Source: Devosia sp. (GTDB lineage: Bacteria; Pseudomonadota; Alphaproteobacteria; Rhizobiales; Devosiaceae). From it: 64,000 bases of DNA. Of the stretch, positions 18,359-28,477 are shown in pieces (position 1 is the stretch's first letter; each line of letters starts with the position of its first letter). The notes below the pieces were generated by a model. The model saw only the letters and a program-made list of their open reading frames with translations, was not told where the DNA came from and ran no database searches. The position numbers were made by a program, and so were the translations under genes. Location: positions 124,001-188,000 of the forward strand of contig JADJPS010000005.1 of assembly GCA_016713105.1 (NCBI GenBank), written 5' to 3'.

Positions 18359-18441
18359 AGAGTGAGAGGGCGGCGCTTCGCTTCGTGACGGGTTGGAGGT
18401 CGAGAGAGAGTCTCCCGGCCGCCCGTCGCGGAGTAACGAAC
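18359..18441 (+). promoter_or_regulatory. repeated hairpin leader, copy 2 (upstream of the parB-like gene)
   Basis: The box AGAGTGAGAGGGC starts at 18359. The outer arms are GACGGG (18387-18392) and CCCGTC (18422-18427), and the inner arms around GGTCGAGAGAGAG pair with the CTCCCGGCC that follows. ATG is at 18442. Layout and spacing match copy 1 closely (83 against 81 bp from box to ATG). Confidence 0.6.
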
Positions 18442-20562
18442 ATGGCGACTGCCATCCAGAAGATCACCCTGTCGTCGGCGCGCGACATCCCCTTCAACAA
18501 GCTGGTGCTGAGCCAGTCCAACGTCCGCCGCGTCAAGGCCGGCGTCTCGATCGAGGAAATGGCCGAGTCCATCGCCCGGCGCGGCCTCATCCAGAGCCTC
18601 CATGTCCGCCCCGTCGTTGACGCCGATGGCGCGGAGACCGGCATGTTTGAGGTGCCGGCCGGCGGCCGCCGCTATCGCGCACTCGAACTGCTCGTGAAGC
18701 AGAAGCGTTTGGCCAAGACGGCGACGGTGCCCTGCGTCATCGGCGACGCCAACAGCGACATCCTCGTCGACGAAGTGTCGCTGGTCGAGAACATGGAACG
18801 CGCACCGCTCCATCCGCTCGACCAGTTCCGAGCCTTTCAGGCCATGCGCGACAAGGGCATGACCGAGGAGGCCATCGCCGCTGCCTTCTTCGTCAACGTC
18901 ACCGTGGTGAAGCAGCGCCTGCGCCTCACCTCCGTCTCGCCGACCCTGCTCGAAACCTATGCCGATGACGGCATGACGCTCGAACAGCTCATGGCCTTCA
19001 CCGTCAGCCCCGACCATGCCCGTCAGGAGCAGGTCTGGGACGCGATCAAGGATAGCTGGCAGAAGGAGCCCTATCAGATCCGGCGGATGCTGACCGAAAC
19101 CGCGGTTCGCGCCTCGGACAAGCGGGCCATTTTCGTCGGTGTCGATGCCTATGAGGCCGCAGGCGGCATCGTACTGCGCGATCTCTTCCAGTCCGACGAC
19201 GGCGGTTGGCTGCAAGATCCCGTCCTGCTCGACCGTATGGTGGCGGAGAAGCTGAAAGCCACCGCCGATCAGATCGCCGAAGAAGGCTGGAAGTGGATCG
19301 AGGTCGCGGTGAGCTTCCCCTATGGCCACGACCACGGCCTGCGTGAACTTTCCGGCACCACGGTCGATCTGACCGACGAGGAGCGTGCGACCCGCGAAGC
19401 GCTGCGCGAGGAATATGACCGGATCGAAGCGGAATATTCCGAGGCCGACGAGTTGCCAGACGTGATCGATCAACGTCTCGGCGAGATCGAGCAGGCTCTG
19501 GAGGCCTTCGAGAACCGCCCCGTCAGCTACGATCAGGCCGACATCGCAATCGCAGGCGCCTTCGTCAGCCTCGGCGCCGACGGCGCGCTGTCGATCGACC
19601 GCGGTTATGTCCGCGCCGAGGATGAGCCCCAGGCCAAGCCCGATGGCAAGGCGTCCGAGGGCGACCAGCCCGATACGCCGGCCGTCCAACGCGCGGTCAT
19701 CACCATCGGCGGCAAGCCCGCCGAGCCCGAGGACGATGAGGAAGACGGCATCAAGCCGTTGCCCGAGCGGCTCGTGATCGAGCTGACCGCCCATCGCACC
19801 CTGGCGCTGCGCAACGCGCTGGCGGAACATCCGCACGTCGCCATGACCATGTTGCTGCACAAGCTTCTGAGCGACACCTTCATCCACACCAACCCGACCG
19901 GCTGCCTCGAGGCCAATGTCCGCCACATCTTCTTCTCGGTCCAGGCCGAGGAACTGAAGGACAGCCCATCGGCGCAGGCGGTCAACGATCGCCACGAACG
20001 CTGGGGGGATCACATCCCCGCCGACGATCAGGCGCTCTGGGCATGGCTGACCGATCTCGATGACGGCACGCGCATGGAACTGCTGGCGCTTTGCGTCAGC
20101 TACGGCGTCAATGCGCTGTTCGAGCGTCCGAACCCCTATTCCGGCTCGGGCGTCAGCCAGCATGGCCTCGATGTGCGTCTGGCGCAGGCCGACCGGCTCG
20201 CACGGGCTACGGGCATGGACATGGTGGCCGCAGGCTGGAAGCCCACGGTCAGCAACTATCTCGGCCGCGTGACCAAGCCCCGCATTCTCGAGGCCGTCCG
20301 CGAAGGCGCCGGCGAGCGGGCCGCGCAGCTCATCGACCACATGAAGAAGGGCGACATGGCCAAGGAAGCCGAACGCCTTCTGACCGACAGCGGCTGGCTG
20401 CCCGAACCGCTGCGCCTGGCGTCCATCGATGGCGATCAGCTTGAGTCCAGCGATCAGGCCGATACCGGCGAAGACACCGCCTTGCCGGACTTCCTCACCG
20501 AGGACGGCGAGGACGAAGACACCGACGAGGATGAGGTCCAGCACGCCGTCGCCGCCGAATAG
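18442..20562 (+). CDS. large ParB/RepB/Spo0J-family DNA-binding protein
   Basis: 706 residues. The N-terminal 120 residues are a ParB nuclease-like domain (LVLSQSNVRRVKAGVSIEEM, ESIARRGLIQSLHVRP, VPAGGRRYRALELL, VSLVENMERAPLHPLDQFRAF). A helix-turn-helix follows (MTEEAIAAAFFVNVTVVKQRLRLTSVSP). A long C-terminal part, rich in Glu/Asp around residues 395-435 and 685-700, is specific to this plasmid/ICE group. It is longer than classical ParB (about 300 residues). Its place between ardC and the methylase/helicase, behind a copy of the leader, points to a role early after transfer rather than plain partition. The frame is intact. Confidence 0.85.
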   Translation: MATAIQKITLSSARDIPFNKLVLSQSNVRRVKAGVSIEEMAESIARRGLIQSLHVRPVVDADGAETGMFEVPAGGRRYRALELLVKQKRLAKTATVPCVIGDANSDILVDEVSLVENMERAPLHPLDQFRAFQAMRDKGMTEEAIAAAFFVNVTVVKQRLRLTSVSPTLLETYADDGMTLEQLMAFTVSPDHARQEQVWDAIKDSWQKEPYQIRRMLTETAVRASDKRAIFVGVDAYEAAGGIVLRDLFQSDDGGWLQDPVLLDRMVAEKLKATADQIAEEGWKWIEVAVSFPYGHDHGLRELSGTTVDLTDEERATREALREEYDRIEAEYSEADELPDVIDQRLGEIEQALEAFENRPVSYDQADIAIAGAFVSLGADGALSIDRGYVRAEDEPQAKPDGKASEGDQPDTPAVQRAVITIGGKPAEPEDDEEDGIKPLPERLVIELTAHRTLALRNALAEHPHVAMTMLLHKLLSDTFIHTNPTGCLEANVRHIFFSVQAEELKDSPSAQAVNDRHERWGDHIPADDQALWAWLTDLDDGTRMELLALCVSYGVNALFERPNPYSGSGVSQHGLDVRLAQADRLARATGMDMVAAGWKPTVSNYLGRVTKPRILEAVREGAGERAAQLIDHMKKGDMAKEAERLLTDSGWLPEPLRLASIDGDQLESSDQADTGEDTALPDFLTEDGEDEDTDEDEVQHAVAAE

Positions 20563-20693
20563 CGCGGATCGCGCGGGGCGGCGCCGTTCGTCCCGCGCAT
20601 CTCACCCCGATCTTCCACACCGCCCGGTCCCACGGTCGACAGCCTGAACGGCTGTGCCGTGCGGGCCGGGCATTCTCGTTTCAGGAGCCTGTC

Positions 20694-21110
20694 GTGGCCG
20701 ACTATTTCACCCATTTCTCGTGCCTGCTCGATGTCGGCGCGCCCGAGAACGCCGCTCGCGCGCTCGATCTCTACAACCGCCTGTCCGAGGCCGGCGCATC
20801 GGAAGAACCGCCTTCCGAGGGCTTCCTCCTCTCGATCCAGCCCGAGCATGGCGGCACGCAGCTCTGGATGCACGACGACGTCACTGGCGATCCCGAGCGC
20901 CTGATCCAGTTCGTGAAGCGCTGCGCCGCAGAGTTCGGTCTGACCGGTCGCTGGGGTTTCCAATATGCCAACACCTGCTCGAAGCCCCGGCTCGATGGCT
21001 TCGGGGGTGGCGCGCATGTTCTCGATCTCGCCAGCGGGGAGACCGTGGACTGGATCTACACCGATGGCTGGCTCGACCAGACCCTCTCCGACGAGGGAGG
21101 CCCGCTATGA
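20694..21110 (+). CDS. conserved hypothetical ICE protein
   Basis: 138 residues from GTG 20694. It is acidic, with no signal peptide or membrane segment; features are FLLSIQPEHGGTQLWMHDD and WGFQYANTCSKPRLDGFGGGAHVLDL. It resembles small proteins found after the ParB-like gene in related alphaproteobacterial elements. Function is unknown. It overlaps the next gene by ATGA, so the three small genes 20694-21666 are one translational unit ending at the strong terminator at 21673. Confidence 0.7.
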   Translation: MADYFTHFSCLLDVGAPENAARALDLYNRLSEAGASEEPPSEGFLLSIQPEHGGTQLWMHDDVTGDPERLIQFVKRCAAEFGLTGRWGFQYANTCSKPRLDGFGGGAHVLDLASGETVDWIYTDGWLDQTLSDEGGPL

Positions 21111-21373
21111 GCATCCCGTCCCATGCCCAGAGCAATTTTCAGACGCTGCTGCGCGCTGCCGGTGACGGCAACCTTGCGCTCATGGAATGCCTCGATGCCG
21201 TGACCGGCGCTCCGCGTTACGTCATCTGCGCGGTAGGACGAAACGATGGTGATTTCGTCTTCACGCCTTTCGGCCACCTCGCCGACGGCAATCCCTATGA
21301 CGCCTACCTGCCGCCCGACCCCGGCGATCCTGGCGGCTTCATGCATCCGGGCACGCCGGGAGAAGCGCCATGA
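21107..21373 (+). CDS. small conserved protein (DUF6117-like)
   Basis: 88 residues, ATG overlapping the previous stop. The pattern SNFQTLLRAAGDGNLALMECLDAVTGAPRYV, then FTPFGHLADGNPYDAYLPP, matches a small ICE/plasmid family I know as DUF6117. Function is unknown; cytoplasmic. It is coupled at both ends: its TGA overlaps the next ATG. Confidence 0.7.
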   Translation: MSIPSHAQSNFQTLLRAAGDGNLALMECLDAVTGAPRYVICAVGRNDGDFVFTPFGHLADGNPYDAYLPPDPGDPGGFMHPGTPGEAP

Positions 21374-21666
21374 TGGACATCGACGCCATCTTCGCCGCCG
21401 ATCACGAGCAACCGCCCGCCGAGCGGTCGCTCCCCTGGGCAGAAACCAGAGACGGCATCACCGTCGTCGTGGAGCCCAAGCCCCATTGGGCCAGCGACAT
21501 GCGGGCCTTCCGGGCCGAGGCTCGCGAATATTGCGCCTATGCCGATTGGACCGCGAACGGCGCGCGCGCCCGGTTCTTCGGGCACATCGACACCAGCGGC
21601 GATGACCTGATCCGCAAGGCCCGCAGGCTCGTCGCCCGCGAGATCACCGACGGACACTGGGCCTGA
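21370..21666 (+). CDS. small hypothetical protein
   Basis: 98 residues, started within the stop of the preceding gene (ATGATGG). Aromatic-rich and soluble, with no recognised domain. It is the last of three coupled small genes before the terminator at 21673, so it probably shares their regulation. Function is unknown. Confidence 0.6.
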   Translation: MMDIDAIFAADHEQPPAERSLPWAETRDGITVVVEPKPHWASDMRAFRAEAREYCAYADWTANGARARFFGHIDTSGDDLIRKARRLVAREITDGHWA

Positions 21667-21672
21667 CCCCTC

Positions 21673-21706
21673 AAAGCGCCTCTGCCGCTCGGCCGAGGCG
21701 CTTTTT
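21673..21706 (+). terminator. rho-independent terminator
   Basis: AAAGCGCCTC (21673-21682) pairs perfectly with GAGGCGCTTT (21695-21704), followed by a run of T to 21706. It closes the unit that includes the three small genes and separates it from leader copy 3. Confidence 0.85.
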
Positions 21707-21728
21707 CATGTCGGCAGCGACGTGTTCG

Positions 21729-21823
21729 AGAGTGAGAGGGCAGCCGGGACGGGGTTGAGTCCGCGCGGTCGAGAGAGAGCGCCGTCCGGGCCTGCCGTTC
21801 CCGCTCTCCCGAGGTTCCAATCC
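21729..21823 (+). promoter_or_regulatory. repeated hairpin leader, copy 3 (upstream of methylase/helicase)
   Basis: The box AGAGTGAGAGGGC at 21729 is identical to copy 2, and the GTCGAGAGAGAG block is shared too. Arms GGACGG (21748-21753) and CCGTCC (21782-21787) pair. ATG follows at 21824. The distal arm differs from copies 1 and 2, so the fold seems kept while the sequence has changed. Confidence 0.55.
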
Positions 21824-24800
21824 ATGAACAGCATGTCACCCGTGGCCATTCCGGCTGCGCCCGTCCTCCGTGTATCCGCCGTTATCGTCGCCGCCGATCG
21901 GCTTCTCGCCTTGCTCGAACGCGGGCAGCGGATCGACAGCGCCGCGCTTCGCGTCGCCATGGAAACCGCCTTCGAGGCTTCCGATGCGAGCGGCGTCTGG
22001 GACTGGAAGACGGCCTATGAAGCCTGCGAATGCGCGACCGTCCTGTTCCTGCGCAAATACGGACGTGCGCTTTTCCGTAAAGCCGACACTCCGGCTGCAC
22101 GGCTTTCCGCTTTGTCGAAAATCACCGGCTTGCTGCCGACGCACACCCGTCGCTCCGAGGAGAGCCAGGCGCTTCAGCAATTCTCGACGCCGGTCCCGCT
22201 CGGCCTCGCCGCCGCTGACCGCCGCCGCGATCACTCCGCACGACATTGTGCTGGAGCCATCGGCAGGCACGGGTCTTCTCGCCATCCTCGCCGAGATCAG
22301 CGGCAGCTCGCTGCTCCTCAACGAACTGGCGGAAACCCGCGCCGATCTGCTTGGCCAGCTCTTTCCGGCCCTCACCGTCACGCGCTTCGACGCCGCCCAG
22401 ATCGACGATCATCTCGATACGGCGGTCGTGCCGTCCGTCGTGCTGATGAACCCGCCATTCTCGGCGATGGCGAACGTCTCGGGCCGGATGGCCGACGCCG
22501 CCTCTCGCCATATCGCCTCGGCGCTGGCGCGGCTGGCCGACGGTGGGCGTCTGGTGGCGATCACCGGCGCGAGCTTCGGTCCCGAGCAACCTACATGGCG
22601 TGACACCTTCGTCCGCCTTCAGGGGCGCGGCCGCGTCGTCTTCACCGCGGCGATCGACGGCGCCGTCTATGCCAAGCATGGCACGAGCATCGAGACGCGG
22701 CTCACCGTCATCGACAAGCTGCCGGCCGAAGACGCCAACCTGTTTCCAGCATCCCCCGGTATTGCGCTCGACGTCGCCGCGTTGCTCGCCTGGATCGATG
22801 CGCATGTCCCGCCGCGCCTGCCGGTCAGTCTGCCGGTCGCACGCCCCCTGTCCACCCGCGCCCCGCACCGTCCGCGGCTATCTCGCGCGGGCGGCCACCT
22901 GCGTCCGCCGCGCCGTCGTCCATCGATCCGGAAGGCGTCGAGCTCGCCTATGAGGCCGTGGACTGGACGCCGCCCGAGGCGCGCACCTCACCGAGGCGAT
23001 CTATGAAGAATACGGGTTGCAGTCGATCCGCATTCCCGGCTCTCAGACGCATCCCACCAAGCTCGTGCAATCGGCGGCGATGGCGAGCATCGCACCGCCC
23101 AAGCCCGCCTATCGGCCGATGCTACCGACGGGCATCACCGATCGGCTGTCGGACGCCCAGCTCGAGACCGTCATCTATGCCGGCGAAGCTCATTCGGATT
23201 TTCTCGCAGGATCGTGGACGGTCGATGCGACCTTCGACCTCGTCCAGGCGGCGCCGGCCGACGCCGAGAACAGCGTGCGCTTCCGACGCGGCTTCATGCT
23301 CGGCGACGGCACCGGGGCCGGCAAAGGCCGTCAGTCTGCCGGCATCATCCTCGACAACTGGCTGCGTGGACGGCGCAAGGCAGTCTGGATCTCCAAATCC
23401 GACAAGCTGATCGAGGACGCGCAACGCGACTGGTCCGCTCTCGGCATGGAACGGCTGCTGGTCACCCCGCTGTCGCGCTTCCCACAGGGCAAGCCGATCA
23501 CGCTGTCGGAAGGCGTCCTATTTGCAACCTATGCCACGCTGCGCTCCGACGACCGCGGTGAGAAGGTTTCCCGCGTCCGTCAGATCGTCGAATGGTTGGG
23601 CTCCGATTTCGACGGAGTGATCATTTTCGACGAGAGCCACGCCATGGCCAATGCCGCAGGCGGCAAGGGCGAACGCGGCGACGTCGCCGCCTCGCAGCAG
23701 GGACGCGCGGGCCTCCGGCTCCAGCACGGCCTGCCGAACGCGCGCGTCGTCTATGTCTCCGCCACCGGCGCGACCACCGTCCACAATCTAGCCTACGCCC
23801 AGCGGCTCGGTCTGTGGGGCGGTGAGGATTTCCCGTTCGCGACCCGTGCCGAATTCGTCGAGGCCATTGAGGATGGCGGCGTTGCGGCCATGGAGGTTCT
23901 CGCCCGCGATCTGCGCTCGCTCGGCCTCTATACCGCCCGTTCGCTCTCCTACGATGGCGTCGAATACGAGCTGGTCGAGCATGCGCTGACCGACGAGCAA
24001 CGCGGCATCTACGACGCCTATGCCGGCGCCTTCGCCGTGATCCACAATCATCTGGACGCGGCGATGCAGGCCGCCAACATCACCGGCAGCGACGGCACGC
24101 TGAACCGGCAGGCCAAATCCGCCGCCCGCTCGGCCTTCGAGTCCGCCAAGCAGCGTTTCTTCGGCCATCTGCTCACGTCGATGAAGACACCGACCCTGAT
24201 CCGTTCCATCGAACGTGACCTCGACGCTGGCCACGCCGCCGTCATCCAGATCGTGTCGACGGGCGAAGCCCTGATGGAGCGCCGCCTAGCCGAGATCCCG
24301 ACGGAGGAGTGGAACGACGTTCGCGTCGACATCACCCCGCGCGAATATGTGCTGGATTATCTCGCCCATTCCTTCCCGGTCCAGCTCTACGAACCGTTCA
24401 CGGATGGCGAGGGCAATCTGTCCTCGCGCCCGGTCTATCGCGACGGCCAACCCGTCGAGAGCCGCGAAGCCGTCGCGCGCCGTGATGAGCTGATCGAACG
24501 GCTCGCCTCACTCGCACCCGTCCCTGGCGCACTCGACCAAATCATCCAGCGCTTCGGCACCGACATGGTCGCCGAAGTCACTGGCCGGTCGCGGCGGATC
24601 GTCCGCAAGGGCGAACGCCTCGCCGCCGAGAACCGGGCGCCGTCTGCGAACCTCGCCGAGACCGCCGCCTTCATGGACGACCTGAAGCGCATCCTCGTGT
24701 TCAGCGAAGCCGGCGGCACCGGCCGCAGCTATCACGCGGAGCTGTCGGCGAAGAACCAGCGCCTGCGTGTCCATTACCTGCTGGAGCCCGGATGGAAGGC

Positions 24801-26120
24801 CGACGCCGCCATCCAGGGCTTGGGCCGCACCAATCGCACCAACCAGGCGCAGCCGCCGCTGTTCCGCCCGATCGCCACGAACGTCAAAGCCGAGAAGCGC
24901 TTCCTGTCCACGATCGCCCGCCGGCTCGATACGCTGGGCGCGATCACCCGCGGCCAGCGCCAGACCGGTGGCCAGGGTCTGTTCCGGCCCGAGGACAATC
25001 TGGAATCGAGCTACGCCCGCGATGCGCTGCGCCAGCTCTACCTCCTGATCGTGCGCGGCAAGGTCGAAGGGTGTTCGCTGGGGCGCTTCGAGTCCGCGAC
25101 CGGCCTGAAGTTGATGGATAACAATGGCATCAAGGACGAATTACCGCCGATCACCACCTTCCTCAACCGCCTCTTGGCGCTCACAATCGAGCTTCAGGGC
25201 ATACTCTTCACCGCCTTCGAACAACTGCTCGACGCCAAGGTGGCCGGGGCCATCGCCAGCGGCGTCTATGACGTCGGGCTGGAAACGCTGACGGCGGAGA
25301 GCTTTGTCGTCACCGAGCGCCGACCATCTACACCCATCCGGCCACCGGCGCGCAAACGCGGCTGCTCACCATCACCCAGCGTCGGCGGAACCGGCCGACC
25401 ACGCTCGATACGGCGCTCGGCTGGCTCGACGATCCCAGGCCCGCTGCTCGTCAACGAGCGTTCGGGGCGCGCCGCCGTTCAGGTGCCGGCGCCATCCATC
25501 ATGCTGGATGATGGCGAGATCGAACGCCGCGTTCGGCTGATCCGGCCGATGGAACAGCATCACGCGACCATCGCCATGATGGCGGACAGCCATTGGCAGG
25601 AGGCGGATCGCGATACCTTCGCGGCCGTCTGGCAGCGTGAAGTCGCCGAGGTGCCGGCCTACACCGATGGAACGATCCACATGGTCAGCGGCTTGCTCCT
25701 GCCCGTGTGGAAGCGCCTGCCGAACGAGTCGACGCGGGTCTACCGGCTTCAGACCGATGAGGGCGAACGCATCATCGGTCGCCGGGTCTCGCCGGCCTGG
25801 GCCGCAAACGCCGCCTCGACCGGCACCGCCAATCTAACCGCGACGAGGCCTATGCCGCTCTGGTGGACGGCCGCACCATCCTCGACCTTGCAGACGGCCT
25901 TCAGCTTCGTCGCGCGCGGGTCATGGGCGCGAACCGGATCGAACTGTCGGGCTTCACCGAGGCCATGCGGGATCGCCTGCGCGCCTATGGCCTCTTCAGC
26001 GAGATCATCTCATGGAAGCTGCGCTTCTTCGTTCCGGTCGATGCCTCCGGCCCCACCATCCTCGGCAAGCTGCTCGACACCTATCCGGTCGAGCGGATCA
26101 GCGAGCGCGAGGCGGCGTGA
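21824..26120 (+). pseudogene. fused N6-adenine methyltransferase / strawberry-notch-like helicase, frameshifted
   Basis: One gene of about 1430 codons in several frames. The N-terminal part is a class I methyltransferase: EPSAGTGLLAILAE (motif I) and VLMNPPFSAM (NPPF catalytic motif). The rest is a superfamily 2 helicase of the strawberry-notch type: FMLGDGTGAGKGRQSAG (Walker A), VIIFDESHAMAN (DESH box), VYVSATGATTVHNLAY (motif III) and IQGLGRTNRTNQAQPP (motif VI). The frame changes near 22210, several times between 22850 and 23010, near 25320, again near 25440 and near 25840. Such giant proteins are typical of the entry region of alphaproteobacterial conjugative elements and may modify or remodel incoming DNA. 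The gene overlaps the Toprim gene (TGATG). Confidence 0.8.
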
Positions 26121-27154
26121 TGGCACTGCAGGACGCTTCCGATCTGGCTCACCGTCTCGGCCGTCAGGCCGAGGCGGTCTGTCGTCACTATCTCTCGAAC
26201 GGCCAGCGCCAGGGCAACTATTGGCAAGTCGGCGACGTCCGCAACACCAAGGGTCGCTCAATGTTCGTGCGACTCAAGGACAGCCCGAAGGGCCGCGCAG
26301 GAAAGTGGACGGACGCCGCGACCGGGGAACATGGCGATCTTCTCGACATCATCCGTGAATCGCTCGGCCTCATTGACTTCATCGACATTGCCGACGAAGC
26401 ACGCGCCTTCCTCAGCCTGCCACATCCCGAGCCGGAGCCGGCATCACGTCGCGGACTGGCGCCGGCGCCATCGGGGTCGGCCGAAGCGGCAAGGCGGCTC
26501 ATCGCCATGTCGCAGCCGATCGGCGGGACCATCGTCGAAACCTATCTGCGCGGACGCGGCATTACGCTTCTGCCTGGAACCGGAAACCTGCGTTTCCACC
26601 CGCGCTGCTACTACAAGCCCGACGATGGTCCGACCGAGACATGGCCCGCCATGATCGCCGCCGTCACCGACCTCACCGGCAAAATCACGGGCGCGCACCG
26701 CACCTGGCTCGCGCCCGACGGCTCGGACAAAGCCCCTATCGACACGCCGCGCAAGGCGATGGGCGCCCTTCTCGGCAATGCCGTCCACATCGGTGTGCCC
26801 GGCAGCGTGATGGCGGCAGGCGAAGGTATCGAAACCATGCTGTCGCTTCGTCAGGTCCTGCCCGATATGGCGATGGCGCCGGCGCTTTCGGCGGCCCATC
26901 TGGCCGCCATCCTGTTCCCTCCGGCTTTGCGGCGGCTCTATATCGTCCGAGACGACGATCCGGCCGGTGACGGCGCACGGGACATACTGATCGAACGGGC
27001 GAACGCTGAAGGAATCGAGGCCATTCCATTGTCGCCGGCATTCGGGGACTTCAACGAGGATCTCCAACGGCTCGGCATCGGTGCGCTCCGGGCGGGCGTT
27101 CGAGTGCAACTCGCTCCAGAGGACGTCGCGCGCTTCATGAACCTGGCGGCGTAG
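26120..27154 (+). CDS. Toprim-domain protein (primase-like)
   Basis: 344 residues. The N-terminal part resembles plasmid primase-helicase leaders (NYWQVGDVRNTKGRSMFVRL and WTDAATGEHGDLLDII). A linker and the segment LPGTGNLRFHPRCYYKPDD follow. The C-terminal Toprim fold has the conserved Glu in GEGIETMLSLRQVLP and the acidic cluster VRDDDPAGDGA. Toprim enzymes make or cut phosphodiester bonds; here RNA priming of the transferred strand is the likely job. The start overlaps the helicase stop, so the two genes are coupled. No zinc finger is visible. The frame is intact. Confidence 0.8.
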   Translation: MALQDASDLAHRLGRQAEAVCRHYLSNGQRQGNYWQVGDVRNTKGRSMFVRLKDSPKGRAGKWTDAATGEHGDLLDIIRESLGLIDFIDIADEARAFLSLPHPEPEPASRRGLAPAPSGSAEAARRLIAMSQPIGGTIVETYLRGRGITLLPGTGNLRFHPRCYYKPDDGPTETWPAMIAAVTDLTGKITGAHRTWLAPDGSDKAPIDTPRKAMGALLGNAVHIGVPGSVMAAGEGIETMLSLRQVLPDMAMAPALSAAHLAAILFPPALRRLYIVRDDDPAGDGARDILIERANAEGIEAIPLSPAFGDFNEDLQRLGIGALRAGVRVQLAPEDVARFMNLAA

Positions 27155-27309
27155 CCGGAAAGGGCTGAGGGGCGGTGCGCAGCCGCCAAGCCTCGCAAGG
27201 ATGCGCCACCATCGGAGAGGACCGCGCCTCGGCCTTCGAGAGGGCGATCGGCCCACAGCCGGGCCGGGCCGGCAATGGCGGCGGCCGACTATTTTCCGGC
27301 GGCGCGTAC

Positions 27310-27359
27310 CGCGCCTTTCCATCGCGAAACAAAATCGCCGGCCTTCGCCATCCTCCGCT
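27310..27359. repeat. second repeated leader family, copy A (upstream of DUF2493 gene)
   Basis: The segment contains TCGCGAAACAA, then CCGGCCTTCGCCATCCTCCGCT, and matches 30552-30603 over about 50 bp with small gaps. It lies 100-155 bp ahead of the DUF2493 start. The region 27155-27464 has no gene I can support. Confidence 0.45.
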
Positions 27360-27464
27360 GGCGCTTCGGCCCTCTCGCTGCGCTCGGGGTGCAGGTCCGT
27401 CCCGCCTGACGGCTTCGTCGCCATGAAGGCCGCGACGGTCGCGGTCCAACCGACGGAGCATCCC

Positions 27465-28391
27465 ATGAGCGTGCATGACGACTACGAACCGCACCACGAA
27501 TCTTCTCCAACCGACCACCTGATCCAGGATTTGCAGCTCCACGGCTATCGTCCCTCCGAAGACGAACTCGACCAGCGCCCACCTCCGGAGGACCGCATCA
27601 TCGAAGGCGCCGTCGCCGACATCTTCGACGCCCTGATCGCCACGATCACCGACACCAGCCTCGACTTCGATCTCCCCGATCTCCTCTGGTCGACCGTCAA
27701 TATGTTCCATCGCGCCGTGGACCGGATCGAACAGAAACTCGACGACAACGAGCAGGGCCAAAAGCAGCTTCAGCGCGAACAGGACGGCTCCGAGGTGAAG
27801 TCACTCCAGCTTGAGCGTCTCATCGACATCGGCATGAACCTGATCGACCGGCGCGACGGCATGGAAACCTTCCGCGAGGCCGCCGCCGAACGCTACCTCA
27901 TCGCCACCGGCTCGCCCTGGTCGCAACGAACCGGATCACGGGTCAACCATCGCCACCTCACCGCGTCACTGATCGACAGCCGGGATTTCCTCGCCGCCAG
28001 GAGGCGCGCGGATACCGAGGTGCTCGTGCCCGCCGGGCCGAAGATCGCCTTTTCGGGCGGAGACACCGCCGACCACAAACACATCTGGGCCAAGCTCGAT
28101 CAGATCCACGCCAAGCACCCCGACATGGTGCTGCTACACGGCGGCTCGCCGAAGGGCGCGGAAAAGATCGCCTCCCGCTGGGCCGATACCCGCAAGGTGC
28201 CCCAGGTCGCCTTCAAGCCCGACTGGACGAAGCACGCCAAGGCCGCGCCTTTCAAGCGCAACGATTTGATGCTGAACGTCGTGCCGATCGGCGTCGTGAT
28301 CTTTCCCGGCACGGGCATTCAGGACAATCTGGCCGACAAGGCCCGCAAGATGGGCATCCCGATCTATCGGTTCGGCTCGGGCGGCGCGTAA
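27465..28391 (+). CDS. DUF2493 (SLOG/YspA-like) protein
   Basis: 308 residues from ATG 27465; the longer frame upstream lies in the repeated leader. An N-terminal helical region of 180 residues precedes the DUF2493 domain: IAFSGGDTADHKHIWAKLDQIHAKHPDMVLLHGGSPKGAEKIASRWA. The GG and GGSPKGAE loops match the nucleotide-binding Rossmann-like SLOG fold. SLOG proteins sense or process nucleotide-derived ligands, and several take part in defence or stress signalling. The exact ligand is unknown. Very common in this ICE group. The frame is intact. Confidence 0.82.
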   Translation: MSVHDDYEPHHESSPTDHLIQDLQLHGYRPSEDELDQRPPPEDRIIEGAVADIFDALIATITDTSLDFDLPDLLWSTVNMFHRAVDRIEQKLDDNEQGQKQLQREQDGSEVKSLQLERLIDIGMNLIDRRDGMETFREAAAERYLIATGSPWSQRTGSRVNHRHLTASLIDSRDFLAARRRADTEVLVPAGPKIAFSGGDTADHKHIWAKLDQIHAKHPDMVLLHGGSPKGAEKIASRWADTRKVPQVAFKPDWTKHAKAAPFKRNDLMLNVVPIGVVIFPGTGIQDNLADKARKMGIPIYRFGSGGA

Positions 28392-28423
28392 GCGCCGCCT
28401 GGACCCGGCCATCTTGAAAAATG

Positions 28424-28439
28424 ATAGCAGATTTGCTAT
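28424..28439 (+). promoter_or_regulatory. candidate FitA-type operator
   Basis: ATAGCA-GATT-TGCTAT, a perfect 6-bp inverted repeat in an AT-rich island 39 bp before the antitoxin ATG. Ribbon-helix-helix antitoxins bind such palindromes to repress their own operon. GGAGG at 28466-28470 is the ribosome-binding site. Confidence 0.5.
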
Positions 28440-28477
28440 TCTGCCATCATCGCCAGCAAGTTCATGGAGGCGCTATC

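Noticed and set aside
18256..20544. 762-residue open frame on the minus strand opposite the ParB-like gene
   Set aside because: It is a GC-driven shadow: composition is low-complexity and the + strand gene has clear domains, leader and ribosome-binding site.
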